A DNA stretch of 64,000 bases, taken from Pythium myriotylum. Its lineage: Eukaryota > Oomycota > Peronosporomycetes > Pythiales > Pythiaceae. The notes under the pieces were generated by a model. The model did no database searches. It was not told the DNA's origin and saw nothing but the letters and a program-made list of their open reading frames with translations. Position 1 is the stretch's first letter; every line of letters starts with the position of its first letter. Below are positions 18,004-29,100 of this stretch, one piece after another. A program made the translations under genes and the position numbers. Location of the stretch: positions 1,798,001 through 1,862,000 of the forward strand of contig JALJCQ010000012.1 in assembly GCA_023091665.1 (NCBI GenBank), written 5' to 3'.

Positions 18004-19083
18004 CTAGAGAAGCTCTCGCGGTGCTGCGGTGAACTGTGCTAAAGTGTTGGTAAGTGCTGAGGTTGTAGTTGTTCCACCGTAGACACCTCGACTTCTGTCA
18101 AAAGATGTGCATATTTCATTCTTGTCTTGAGTGTCTCTACATATAGAGCGCCGTCGAGGGGCACTCGGAAGTTTGTCTTCGTAGTTCAGCTCAGGGCGGT
18201 CTTTCGACACGTCAGAAAATCTCCTCTGGGTCATGCTGCTTCCCTGTAAAACATTCAAGCGTCCAACCGGTTTGTCATTCTTGCAGAGCTGCTTCTGAAT
18301 CCTTGGCCTCGTTGCATAATTCTGGTCAAGTGTCCTGGTAAAGGTCTGTCTTGTTGGTGAACAAGCAATTCTCTTTGTCGTTCGCTTCAACTGCACACCG
18401 CTAGTCTGCTGAGTAACTGGCACGCTTGATTCACTGACGCACCCTTGCGGCCAAGTTCGCTTCGAATCGGTCACGGCTGCATCATTACGGCATTCTATTA
18501 GTAGTGGAAGGCGGTCCTGATGGTGTGACTGCGAGAGAGGTGGATCCCCGCCTGTTGCTGTCACCAGATGCAGCTGAGTATGACGATGCTCACGAACTTT
18601 ACCATTGTCCTTCGAACTCGAGTACTTGTACACGACGAAGGGTCTGTCCAGCGGTGACCCAGCATCCCGCGATCTCTTGTTCGTGCCTGGCTCCGTATCC
18701 GTATTCGCAGGGGGAAGCGAGACCATTGATTTCGACATTGACCCAGGAGATGCATCGCGCATATCGATGAGTGTAGATTCGATGGAATGATGGCTTCTGG
18801 CAGACTCTTGTAGTGCAATGGACTTCAGCATATCCAGAGACAGCGAGGTGCTCAAGGACTTGAAGGGCGGATAATGTTGTGAAAATTGTGTTCGATCACT
18901 GCTCTTTGACTGGTTCAGCTTCTGGCCTGGACTTCTCGCTTGTATGTTCGCGCCAGATTGCTTTGCTGCATTCAATCTGACACGATCCAGTGGCTCTAGG
19001 TAGGTGTTGCAATCGCAGTCTTCCCAGCCAGTCAGCTCGTTGAGCTCTATGCCAAGCTCGGAATCTTCCTCCCCGAAGTTCAT
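18004..19083 (-). CDS. Unknown low-complexity protein
   Basis: The open frame from the ATG at 19083 gives 359 residues. No domain is recognised. The N-terminus is acidic (MNFGEEDSELGIELNELTGW) and the rest is rich in Ser, Arg, Lys, Gln and Thr, with scattered basic-Ser sites (RRFSDVS, PRRRSI) that look like phosphorylation targets, so the protein is probably disordered. The frame stays open upstream of the ATG for about 20 codons and an AG acceptor is present there, so a 5' exon may be missing. It is oriented convergently with the DUF89 gene and in tandem with the LRAT gene. Codon use looks like that of its neighbours. Confidence 0.5.
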   Translation of the reverse strand: MNFGEEDSELGIELNELTGWEDCDCNTYLEPLDRVRLNAAKQSGANIQARSPGQKLNQSKSSDRTQFSQHYPPFKSLSTSLSLDMLKSIALQESARSHHSIESTLIDMRDASPGSMSKSMVSLPPANTDTEPGTNKRSRDAGSPLDRPFVVYKYSSSKDNGKVREHRHTQLHLVTATGGDPPLSQSHHQDRLPLLIECRNDAAVTDSKRTWPQGCVSESSVPVTQQTSGVQLKRTTKRIACSPTRQTFTRTLDQNYATRPRIQKQLCKNDKPVGRLNVLQGSSMTQRRFSDVSKDRPELNYEDKLPSAPRRRSICRDTQDKNEICTSFDRSRGVYGGTTTTSALTNTLAQFTAAPRELL

Positions 19084-19356
19084 TGGGGCCAACTGTTTCT
19101 TCCACTGACAACCAGGCTTCCATGTGTTCTTTGCATTGCAAACGCTTGTTCATCCACAAATAGCTGTGCCCCTGGGTTATCTGGACCATCTGAAAATAGC
19201 TGGTTGGTAAAGAGAGAATGAACTAGAGCGCGCAATGAAATGCGGAACTGTCCGAAAGATAATGTACATTGTTCACTGTATAGTAGTACGCGCAGAGCGC
19301 TTTCCCTCAAAAATCAACAACACACGGAATCATCCTACCAGTAGGAGGTTCCACTA

Positions 19357-20559
19357 TTACCCTGAGACGAAGCGCCCGCCGAGCGTGGATGTTGGTGTGG
19401 TCTCGTCGTCGGATAGGTCGGCATCTTCGGTCATCACTCGTTTGAGCTTGGACATAAAACTAGGCTTCTCTTCTCCGGTCCTAGAACCTTCGCTCGGCGT
19501 GGAGTCCAAGGAAGCCGTTATGGTCGCCGGGTCGATCGGAACGCTCATTTTGTCTACGAGGTCAGCGTCCACGACCCGGAACTGCCCCGCGCGGTCTCGA
19601 GTGTTGAACGTTCGCAGCAAACCATCTCGCGTCTGGGCGCCGACGTACCACCGACGGTGGCGACGGCTTTGGAGCTCCCCGTTCCAGCCGTACTCAAATT
19701 TGAACTGCCCTTCTCGATGGTACGATCGGCGCTGGACCAGCTTGATGGCCTTGGCTTTGGCGCATAAATATTCTCCCGTCGATGCTTCGACGAAAATGAC
19801 TTTGACACAGTTGTAGGCCTCGATGTGGACCCTCAGGATGAACGACGTGGGGGTCTGGCGAAAGGCAAAGTCCGATTCACTCGGGTCGTTGAGGACGACG
19901 TGGAGCTGCGAGCCGAAGCGTTTGACGAATCTCGTGTCGCTGAGCTGCAGATAGACGCGCTTACCGTCTAGTTTCTGGAGCTCGCTGTTGCGGGCGCTGC
20001 ACTCGTCGCGGATCCGCTGGAGCGTGGCCTCGAGCGCCGCGGCTGCGGCCTTGTCCTTGGACGAGTGGTAGGGCACCTTGACGTTGACCTTGTGGAAGAG
20101 CTGCTTGGACCAGACGACACCGGTCTTGCACCAGAGCGCGACGTGCTCGCAGTTGAGCGTGAGGATGCTGAAGTGTCCTCGTCCGAGCCCGAGCAGGAAG
20201 TTGCAGCGCGCGATGACGACGGGCGGCAGGTCGCTGCGCGAGCGGTGGACCTCGCCGAGCTTGGAGAAGGCGTCGCTGACAAAGGACGAGTTGTACTGCA
20301 CGCGGCGCATGTCGGAGAGCGGTCGTCCGTTGAGGAACTCGGTGAGCGACGTGAGTCGGAAGGAGCTGTCGGCGTGGGACTCGCGGAACCCTTCGATGCG
20401 GCTCCAGACGTGGGCGATCACGATCGCGTCGGTCGTGGCGCCCGCGGCGTAGACGACGCCGTGGTGCGTGTAGCGAAAGGGCCAGCGCGTCTTGTCCCAG
20501 ATGCAGATGTGGTCCGCGACCTGGAGCGTCGCGACGCGCTGCACGGCGCAGGTGTTCAT
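19357..20559 (-). CDS. LRAT-domain protein fused to an FGF-like beta-trefoil
   Basis: 400 residues, single exon, ATG at 20559. Residues about 15-155 look like an LRAT/NlpC-P60 thiol acyltransferase or hydrolase domain. The His of YTHHGVVYAAG (32-33), a second His in VIAHVWS and the NCEH motif with Cys137 match the catalytic set of LRAT and HRASLS proteins, which move acyl chains on phospholipids or retinol. A helical linker (about 168-198) follows. Residues about 200-336 show a beta-trefoil pattern (KRVYLQLSDTRFVKRFG, STGEYLCAKAKAIKL, QFKFEYGWNG, RRWYVGAQTRDGLLRTFN) that aligns by eye with the FGF core (TGxYL, C/KFxE, WYVGL, G ... T). The tail is Ser/Asp-rich. No signal peptide, so it is probably intracellular. 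The LRAT call is good; the trefoil call is by pattern only. Confidence 0.75.
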   Translation of the reverse strand: MNTCAVQRVATLQVADHICIWDKTRWPFRYTHHGVVYAAGATTDAIVIAHVWSRIEGFRESHADSSFRLTSLTEFLNGRPLSDMRRVQYNSSFVSDAFSKLGEVHRSRSDLPPVVIARCNFLLGLGRGHFSILTLNCEHVALWCKTGVVWSKQLFHKVNVKVPYHSSKDKAAAAALEATLQRIRDECSARNSELQKLDGKRVYLQLSDTRFVKRFGSQLHVVLNDPSESDFAFRQTPTSFILRVHIEAYNCVKVIFVEASTGEYLCAKAKAIKLVQRRSYHREGQFKFEYGWNGELQSRRHRRWYVGAQTRDGLLRTFNTRDRAGQFRVVDADLVDKMSVPIDPATITASLDSTPSEGSRTGEEKPSFMSKLKRVMTEDADLSDDETTPTSTLGGRFVSG

Positions 20560-21265
20560 TCTCGGCGGGGCTGCGACTTAGGAACTGCCATGAGCTCTGC
20601 TGCATGAGCTCGTGAGGAAGCACAGAAGGTGGCAGACCCTGTCGAATCTGATGCCAACCGGTTCAAGGAAACATCGGCGCCGCGTTATTTAGCCGAATGA
20701 GGGCTAGGTGGGGATCCCTACCCCTTCTCGATGCCATCACGGCAGCGAAGTGGATCCACTCGGGCTGGCCACCGGCTGGTCACATGTCGCCACACTGCGA
20801 TTTCGTGGTCCACGGCGCTCCCGTCACAGCTTCAGCGATTTCGCCGATTCATCTAGTGAGGAGGGACGCGCCTGGGTGATATTACTACCGCCCCGTACTA
20901 GTTCGATGGATGACCGCGGGCGCGACGCGGCGACCCCGTGGTCGCGTTCCCACGATCGCGCTACAGTACCGAGCGAGAGCGAGCGACCACTCGTTTCGGA
21001 AGAGAATTTGTCTGATTAGGACGTTGAAGTTCGACGCTCGTCGGCATCACCGCACGCCGCCGGCGATTGGCTCGGACGGCGATTTAGTCCCGTACCGAAC
21101 CGTCGTGATCCCCCTGTCTTCATGCCTCCGATGATCGCAGCTGCGATTGCTTGCTTCAATCGAGCGTCACACGGGCAGACCAGATGCGCGTAAATCAGTA
21201 GTTTATTGTACAGAATCGACCGAAACCCGCGAGCAATCGCAATCGCAATCATGATCGCGCCTCGC
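20560..21265. other. Intergenic
   Basis: Upstream region of the LRAT gene and 3' flank of the eEF1A-like gene. GC-rich, with no supported gene, RNA gene or repeat. Confidence 0.55.
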
Positions 21266-22591
21266 TCACGGCGTCACGCCGCCGGCCTTGACCACGGAGC
21301 GGATGACGCCGATGGCGATCGTGACGCCCGAGTCACGCACGACGAAGCGTCCCAGCGACGGATACTCGCGGAAGGCCTCGAGGATCACGGGGCTCGTCGG
21401 AATCAGCACGGCGACGCAAGCCTCGCCCGCGCCCACGTGCTCGGGCTCCGACGCGAGCACCTCGCCGGTCTCGCGGTCGATCGTGGAGACGAACCGATCG
21501 ATCCTGCACGCCACCTGCGTCGAGTGGCAGTGGACAACGGGGTTGTACCCGCGACTGAGACGCAGCGCTCCGAGCTGCTTGAGAACCGTAATCTGCGCCG
21601 TGAACTCGGTGACACGCTGTGCCGCGTCGTGGCTCACGTCTGAGGCCACGAAACCACGCTTGATATCGTCTTTGGTGATGCCTTTGACGTTGACGCCAAC
21701 GCTCATGCCCGCAGATGCCTCTGCGAGCTGTCGGTGGTGGGCTTCGATCGAGAACACCGTGCCGCGTGCTCCGTTCGGCCCGAATGATAACTGCATGCCG
21801 GGGCGTAGCACGCCCGAGTCGATGTAGCCGATGACAACCGTGCCGACTCCCTTGATGTGGAAGGCGTCTTTGATGGGCATTCGCAGCGGCTTGTCGGTGG
21901 CTCGTCGCGGTATGCACAGATTGTCTATCGAGTCAAGCAGGCTCCCGCCTTCGTACCAAGGCATCCGAGTAGACTTGGTCGCTAGGTTCTCGCCTTCCCA
22001 GCCGGAAATCGGCACATACTGGACGCTCTCTTCTCCGAAGCCGAGCTTGGCGAGATACTCGCTGACTTCGCCCTTGATCTGCTCGAATCGCTCTGCTGCG
22101 TATGGCGTTGGGATCGCGTCCATTTTGTTGACCGCGACGACGAGCTGCTTCATCCCGCGAGCGAACGCGATCAAAGCGAACTCCTTGGTTTGCCCATCGT
22201 CCGACATCCCCGCCTCGAACGCGCCGGTCGCCGCGTCGACCACCAGCACGGCGCAGTCCGCGCTGGCCATCCCGGCGATGGCGTTCTTCATGAAGCTGCG
22301 GTGTCCCGGCGCATCGACGAGGCTGAGCGCATACTTGGTTGTAAGCAGCTGCATTTCGCTCGAGTCGATGGAGATGCCGCGCTCGCGCTCGTCTCGCGTC
22401 TTGTCGCTGAGCCACGCAAACTTGAACGACGCCTTGCCCATGTTGGCCGCCTCGGTGGCAAGCCGAGTCATCTGGCGCTCAGCGACGCACCCACAGATGT
22501 AGAGCAAGTGGCCCACGACGGTCGACTTGCCGCTGTCGACATGGCCCAACACGGCGACGGTGAGGCTCGGCTTGAAGTCCTCGTTGGGCAT
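21266..22591 (-). CDS. Divergent eEF1A-like translational GTPase
   Basis: 441 residues, single exon. The GTPase motifs are GHVDSGKST (G1), ERERGISID (G2), DAPGHRSF (G3), NKMD (G4) and SGWEGEN (near G5), followed by the two beta-barrels of the EF-Tu/eEF1A class (KDAFHIKGVGTVVIGYIDSG, VACRIDRFVSTID, GRFVVRDSGVTIAIGVI). The phrase KSTRMPWYEGGSLLDSID is typical of eEF1A. It differs from normal eEF1A at G3 (DAPGHRDF), in many surface residues and in the shortened C-terminus, so it is probably a paralogue rather than the main elongation factor. HBS1/eRF3-type N-terminal extensions are absent. The role is uncertain: aminoacyl-tRNA delivery or a regulatory duty. Confidence 0.88.
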   Translation of the reverse strand: MPNEDFKPSLTVAVLGHVDSGKSTVVGHLLYICGCVAERQMTRLATEAANMGKASFKFAWLSDKTRDERERGISIDSSEMQLLTTKYALSLVDAPGHRSFMKNAIAGMASADCAVLVVDAATGAFEAGMSDDGQTKEFALIAFARGMKQLVVAVNKMDAIPTPYAAERFEQIKGEVSEYLAKLGFGEESVQYVPISGWEGENLATKSTRMPWYEGGSLLDSIDNLCIPRRATDKPLRMPIKDAFHIKGVGTVVIGYIDSGVLRPGMQLSFGPNGARGTVFSIEAHHRQLAEASAGMSVGVNVKGITKDDIKRGFVASDVSHDAAQRVTEFTAQITVLKQLGALRLSRGYNPVVHCHSTQVACRIDRFVSTIDRETGEVLASEPEHVGAGEACVAVLIPTSPVILEAFREYPSLGRFVVRDSGVTIAIGVIRSVVKAGGVTP

Positions 22592-22807
22592 CTTGCAAGG
22601 GAAGGAGGCGATTGAGTTGTGTATCCGCTCGGCAGCTTCAAGAGGCAGACCATCACTCAGCTATGCACCAGCACTCACCATCCGTGGCAACTTGACTCTG
22701 AACCCACGACCGGCTGGATATCTGATCAGGAGTCCAAGTTTAGCCTCGATCCAACCGATGGAAGTCCATCGCTTCGAGTTGCATGGAGCCTGTGTGCTGA
22801 GGTCAAT

Positions 22808-24065
22808 ATGCTCTCGCTCAACAGCTACGGGCTTCCACGGAGCAATAACGCTGCGGACCGAGGCGTCACGTTGCCGAGACTCAACGTTGGCAGTCCGCAG
22901 CCCCGCGTCGGCGTGCTCTCGCCATTCAGTCCAGTGCCACCGCAGGGAGTCCGATCCCTTAGCAAGTTTGAGATGATGCGGCGACCCGAACATCCGCTCT
23001 ATCGGACAACTACAGGGTGAGATGTATGCGTCGTCTGCCGTTTGTGAAGAAGCGAATTGACTCCGTCGTGAAGGTACGAGTACGGGCGTCATCTGGAGAT
23101 CCCCGACTCGGCCCGAAGCGTTCCTAAACACGGACGGCAGGCGGACTTCACACATGAGTTCATTGCTGGGCCTTTTCATGACAGTTCCCTTACATCCATC
23201 GACAAAAGGTCGGTCCGGTTGTTATTGCGTCCGATCTCTGGTGAACTCACGAAACAGTTGGTGAAGTAAATTACGTGCTGAGAGCTGGCAGCATAAGGTC
23301 GAAGAACGTACAAAACTCATGAAGATCAAGTACGAAGAGTTACAACAGGTTTACATTTGCTATCCCAAATTTTGCTGGATCCATTGAACAATTAAGAGAC
23401 GCTGTAATTCACGATAGAAACTGGAGGTGAAGAAAGTAGTGCGCCGAAAAGAGAGGGAGATTCGACGTCGAGAGCAAGCTCAGAGAGTGGACGCAGCCAT
23501 TGCCATCCAAGCCCGCGTTCGTGGGTTCGTCGTGAGATCTCAATTGCAGAAAACCCGACACATACTAGAAACAGAGGCTGCTAGTAGAATCCAGCAGGTA
23601 TTCCGATCTCATGAACAAGTCAAGCGAGCGAAGGAAGAACTCGAGAGCAAACGGCGTCAACGCCTCAATGTCGTCGCGGCAAAAATCCAACGCGCCTGTC
23701 AGCAGTTTGTACTGAGACGGCGAGCTGTCCGTGCAATGGACATCAAACGGCGAGAGCGGATGGCGTCTTTGAGATTATCCAACGAGCGCGACGGGTTCTC
23801 CGGGAGAACTCAGCTTACGCATGACGAGGCCGCCTACGTGATCCAGAAAGTGATGCGCCAACAAATCGGACGCCGGGTTCAGCGAAGCCATAGCATTCGA
23901 TCCAACTCCAGCACAGTGTCTGGGTCGGATGGCAAGGACGGCGGAGAAGGGTCTCAAAGTGGTGCCAACTCGGCTCGTTTAAAACAGACCCAGCGACTTG
24001 CCCGCCGAACAATTGTGTCCATGAAGCAACGAAAGCGAGAAAAATCGTCGCATCGTCTCGTATGA
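22808..24065 (+). CDS. IQ-motif coiled-coil protein
   Basis: Four exons: 22808-23016, 23074-23208, 23267-23348 and 23418-24065, with introns of 57, 58 and 69 bp, giving 357 residues. The N-terminus is Pro/Ser-rich with a motif-like segment (TTTGYEYGRHLEIPDSAR). A charged coiled coil follows (KVEERTKLMKIKYEELQQK, RRKEREIRRREQAQR), then four IQ-like motifs (AIAIQARVRGFVVR, SRIQQVFRSHEQ, AAKIQRACQQFVLRRR, YVIQKVMRQQIGRR) expected to bind calmodulin-like proteins, and a basic Ser-rich tail. Splice joins were chosen because they keep one continuous coiled-coil frame; the middle intron has a weak donor (GTCGGT). The gene is divergent from the eEF1A-like gene with about 216 bp between starts. A cytoskeletal or flagellar role is possible but not shown. 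Confidence 0.75.
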
Positions 24066-24190
24066 TTGATCTGAGTGGACATAGTGAAACAATTCAAGTA
24101 GAGAAGACTTAACATCGGAAAACAGTGTAAACTGCGCTGTATACCTCGGGGATCAACACTGATACTAGGTATTGATCTCTCCAATTCCCT

Positions 24191-25628
24191 CTAGTCTGTC
24201 TCCGAACGTGGAAAGAAGCCGAGAATGTCCTTGATCAGGATGTTCCACACGATTTGTACAACCACTTCAGCCACAATCAACCAGATCACGATCCATTCGA
24301 GATGAGTCGAGTGACGATGAGCAAGCTGTTGGCTCAGAACATCAAGACTGCGAGAAGACGATAGAGGTGAGCTATGTTGATCGCCGAATGGACAGTTCAG
24401 CAAAACATAACGTACAGCTCTCGGAGAATGTCGAGACGCGTGTTGAGGATCTGAACACGATTATCCACATCCAAATACTTCAATACCTTGCGATAGAGAG
24501 GCTCGTATTCGTCATCTTCCCAAAAGAAATCGGGCTCGTCCAGCATGTCTGAGTTCAGGTTAACGTCGTTGCGCTACGCACAGTACCAAAACGTGAGTCC
24601 ACTGCCTGAGAGCCAGAGCTGAAGTTACACACACACACCTCGATAAACAACCTCCCAATGAGCTTCGAGATGTCTTTCTGGGAGTAGTTAATAGACCCGG
24701 TCGTAGCCAAATTCTGAGGGATGTGCTTTGTCTGCTGAATTGTTTCCTCCACTCGTTCCTCAAACACGTCCAACTTGGCTGACTGGGCCATCGCGAAGGA
24801 GATTGCAAGCTTTTCTGATGCACGATTGCTGCTCAGCGTGATGGCATCGTTGAAAATGCTGCTCGCCTCGCCATAGGTAAAATCCATGTCTTCCACCTCG
24901 ATCTGCTTGACCGGATTGACCGAGAACGCAACCAACGCGCGCAAATGTGCCTGCTCTTCGGCACGGGTAAGGCCCCAGAACACAGCACAGCCAGTGCTGA
25001 AGGTCCGATTGTCAGTAAGCTATAGTTGAGTCGGGATTGTAGAGTATACCTCACCCGAAGTAAAACACATCCTTCTGTCGATACCAGAGTGGAACAAGGG
25101 CTTCCTCATCGCTGCTGTTAGACAGTCATTTCGCATATCAGCACACCAAGAGTATCTCCTTTCCAAAAGAGAGCTGGCTTACTTATCGTCCGCAGGCGGT
25201 GCACATGTTGAGTGGATCGCGCCCATGTACATTTTGTGGGTCCACCCGTCCGGATTGAGCTCACCTCCTGGTAGCTGACCTGTCTCCACCCGCTCGAGCC
25301 ACTTGAGCAACTTGAAAAGTTGCAGCTGGTCGCAAGTGCAATACGCAGAAACACGCATTTTCTGAATGCTTGGAGGCTCACGCAGATGCTTCTTGATGCT
25401 GCGCATACGCGAGCGGCGCGTGAAGCGATTTACCGTCCGCCCGTTACTGCTGCCACCACTGCCGCTTCCGCCCTGTGTGAGCTGGCGCTTGCTCTTGCTA
25501 CTGCTGCTTCCCGTGAGCTTACCAAAACCGCGCCAGTTCGCGCGGGGCACGACGGCCGTCTTGTTGGCTTGCGCGAAGCTGGGCGGGAAATAGTCGTCGC
25601 CTTCGTCGTCTTCGTTTTCGCTCGCCAT
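24191..25628 (-). CDS. DUF155 family membrane protein (RMD1/RMD8/RMND1 type)
   Basis: Five exons: 25628-25183, 25114-25055, 24996-24639, 24573-24416 and 24347-24191, giving 392 residues; introns are 68, 58, 65 and 68 bp. The DUF155 domain starts at about residue 90 (MRVSAYCTCDQLQLFKLLKW) and includes ALVPLWYRQKDVFYFGTGCA, the helical QSAKLDVFEERVEETI, and the signature LNSDMLDEPDFFWEDDEYEP followed by NTRLDILRELLDVLSQQL. A membrane span near the C-terminus is LEWIVIWLIVAEVVVQIVWN. The acidic N-terminus (MASENEDDEGDDYF) is unlike a mitochondrial presequence, which argues for the yeast RMD1/RMD8-like branch rather than mitochondrial RMND1. The biochemical role of the family is poorly known. Confidence 0.9.
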
Positions 25629-26132
25629 GGTCGTGCTGTAGTGGGTTCCTGGTCCATAGAAAAAGTGTCGGTGCTCTTGGGTGACGCACAGCAGTCGTTA
25701 GCTCAAGCACGCCGAAGAGGCCACCGCTTCACGTCACGTACGGTCCCGCGAGTCGCGGTCGTAGACGGCCGAGTCCGAGTTGTAGTTGAGCGCCATGCCG
25801 CCGGGCGGGAGCAGCGGCGAGTCCTCGGCGGCCGAGCCTTCGTTGACGTTGATGGCAGTGGCCACGGGCCCCGGGCGGCGTCTGGCCGACGACGACGACG
25901 TCGCCATCTCTTCGATCTGTGTTGCCGACTGGAGCCGATCCGCGGCGAAGAGCTACGCCATACCCCATGGGGTAGTATTATCGGTGTGCGCGCAATCAGG
26001 ACGTTCGTTAAGTGCGACACAAACTCCACTAAGTTCGCATCCGGAGCTTCAAGAGGTGCCGGGCTCAATAAACAGGGTGACGCTTCGCATGCGCCGCCCG
26101 TGATCCCGCCCTCGCAGCGCTCCGCAAAGACC
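25629..26132. promoter_or_regulatory. Divergent intergenic region
   Basis: About 500 bp between the divergent DUF155 and FYVE-TBC genes, expected to hold both promoters. No specific element could be assigned with confidence. Confidence 0.4.
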
Positions 26133-29100
26133 ATGATGGCGCTCAACTCGCCCGTGACGCCCAGCGGCTCGTTCGGCGGCTCGGCGGACGCCAAAGTCGT
26201 CGACGGCGGCGCAGACGACGAGGTGCTGCGCGGCGGCAAGACGGACGCCGCGAGCGAGGCGATGCTCGTGTCGCCGCCTCGCTCTCCGGCGGGAGGCAGC
26301 GAGGACACGCTGCGACTCAAGTTCGTGCGCGCCAACGCGCTCGTGGCGTCGATCCTCAACAAGTTCTACAACGGATCGTCACGCGCGGTCGATCCGTTCG
26401 TGATTCGCTGTCTCCAAGAGGAAGAAACGAGACTCTTCAGTCTCCAGTGCTTCGTCGAACAAGTAAGCACGGAGGGGGCTTCCCTACGAGAGGTTTTACG
26501 TGTGCTCATGGTGGAACTTGAGCAGGGGCCTGCAGAGAACTGTCGTGACCGGAAGGACTCGGTCGCGATGTCGAACGCTGCCCAGGCAACTCAGAACTAC
26601 TCATCGTGTGCGTTGTGAGGGCATCCATTGCAGAAGAGGCTCGGAGTACTGAGGCATTGTGTTGTGTTGCTTCAGTCCTGGGGCGGCTCTTCGGAATATG
26701 TGGTGGCTACATGGGCGGTCCAGGCTCAGTAATGTACGTGACAAAGCTGTCTTTGTCGTCGAGTCATCTTACCCATGAGATTTGTTACAGGCGTCAGTGG
26801 GACGTAATTAGTAGCCATGCTGCTGGTCTCGACGACGCGATGGGCGAGTACGTGGCAATCGTCGATAAGATCTTGCCAGGTTGGGATCGTCCGCTTCCGC
26901 ATGACTTTCCCGTCTCCCAGCAGGATAAATTCTGGAAGGATGACGTCGTGGCAGAACAGTGCCAGAGTTGTGGTGTCCCATTCTCTGGTGTGCAGTGTCG
27001 CCGTCACCACTGTCGCTTGTGCTTTGACATCTTCTGTGCCTCATGCTGCGCCGAGACTATTGATATGGCTCTCTGTCCCGGTGCGCCGATTCGTAGACAG
27101 CGCGTGTGTCTCCAATGCTACGAGGAAGCTGAGAAGGATCGCAGCCTGCTAGAAGTCCGACGAATGATTCGAGAAAACTGCGATCTTGAGCGAAAGATCA
27201 AGGACGTGACAATATCGACCGAGACACTTGTTGCGACAAAGCAAAAAGAAGAGGCCAAGCTTCGACACGAAGCACTTCAGTGTGGCTGTGCATTAGACGA
27301 TATCGATGCTGAGATCGAGAGGCGAATCGGTAGCCCAGTCTCCATGTCCGTCAAAATGCCGCCTGCCCACAAGTTTACACCGCGGGAGACCGCCGACGCG
27401 AACGAACAACTCACTTTCGCAAACCGACAGCTACTCATGGGGCTTAAAGTCGCGCAGTGCCGTGCCAAGAAGGCGGTTGAGAAGATGGAAATCACGCTGC
27501 GTATACTGCGCGAGGCGATTTGTTTCGGCTCAACATCAACGTGGAATGTCGTTCTCCGCCACACTACGGGATACCTCACGTTGCGTGACATTCGTGTCTT
27601 GACGGCCGTGTCCCACACAATACGAGGGACACTCAATCGATACAAGTGTGAGGCGAAGTGCGTGCTTGCCTACGATTTCTCGGTGGGATTGCAGCGCCCA
27701 TTTGCGTGGCAAGCACACTTGCTCAAGAACGACCTGACGCGAGAATATCTCTCGGATCTTGCTGAGGTGATTCGTGGACGAATGGAGAGCTCGGACTCGG
27801 AGAGCGAAGGAGAGGGCGACATCAATGGAACTACCGCGAGACATGCCGTTGTGAGCCACTTGATGTTAGGTGCCCACGTCTCACCCAACCGCCGCTCGAT
27901 GTGGAAATCAGCGTACGAATTCATTCTCTCGCGCTGCGATGATATTTCGCTTGGATCTCCTGCTGGAGAATTCGATGCCCAGATCCTAGGCGACGTTAGT
28001 AGGACTTTCGGTGTGTCTTCGCTCAGAAGCAGACAGCACAAGAAGAACACAGCTGCTCAGAGGAAGGCGTATCAGCGTGCTGGGGCGTCGACACTTGAGA
28101 CGCCACTGGCGCTTCGAAAAACGGCGCTAACGAACGTACTACGCGCATTTGCAAGTGTCAACTCCGAGATTGGATACTGCCAGGGGATGGATCACGTCGC
28201 TGCGTTGTTGCTGTCCACTGTTGACTGGAACGAGAGCGATGCGTTTTGGATGCTCACAAGTCTGGTAGCATCTCCGGAGTACGAGTTGGACAAACTCTAT
28301 GGACCCGGTCTGCCTCATCTAAACATGCGGGTTTTCCAGGTAAATTTTTTACTGTTCCTGTGCGAGCTTATGATTTTCAAACTTGGCTCATCTTGCTACT
28401 TCGCAGCTTGAGAAACTACTGGAAATACACCTTCCCGAGCTAAGCATCCACTTACGAGAGACCGAGTTTCCCATAAGCATGGTTACGACCACGTGCGTAG
28501 TATCGTTGTTTTGGAATCGGTTGGAACAGTATGATGACAAGCGTACCTCTCTCTAGGTGGTTCATGACGCTCTTTACCAACATGGATGCACTCTCGTACG
28601 ATCTTGTTCTGCGCGTGCTCGACGGCTTTATCATGAGCGGGTGGAAATTCATTTTTCGCGTTGCTCTGACAATCATGAAGGCGCTCCAGGTCCGTCATAT
28701 TGTCGGCAGCGAAAGTCATTGGTGTCTCACACAATCCGTTGCTGTGGAGTTCAGCATCAGATGCTTGCATCCACCTTTGAGGAGCTACCTCAAGTATTTT
28801 ATGACATCCATTTAATTGCAGTAAGTCGATTGTCGTTTTGATACGAGACTCACTTTCAATTAACGCCTTTTGTAGCCCGAGTTCGCTGGTGTGGATGCAA
28901 TCGCTTTTCTTCGCAAGGCGCGGAAGTACAAAGTTACGAACCGAGAACTTAATCTGCTTGCAGATGAGTACGAGCGAAGTGGAGGCACAATTCTTTCAGC
29001 ACCACTTAGCCGACGTTCCTCAATGCTCAAGTCCCCGAACAATCTACTTAACGGAGTTGGTATCGCCATAATAGGTTCTCCGACAGGATCTGGTCCATCC

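Noticed and set aside
20065..20607. Plus-strand frame opposite the LRAT gene
   Set aside because: Valine/glutamate-rich antisense shadow; the minus strand carries the NCEH and trefoil motifs.
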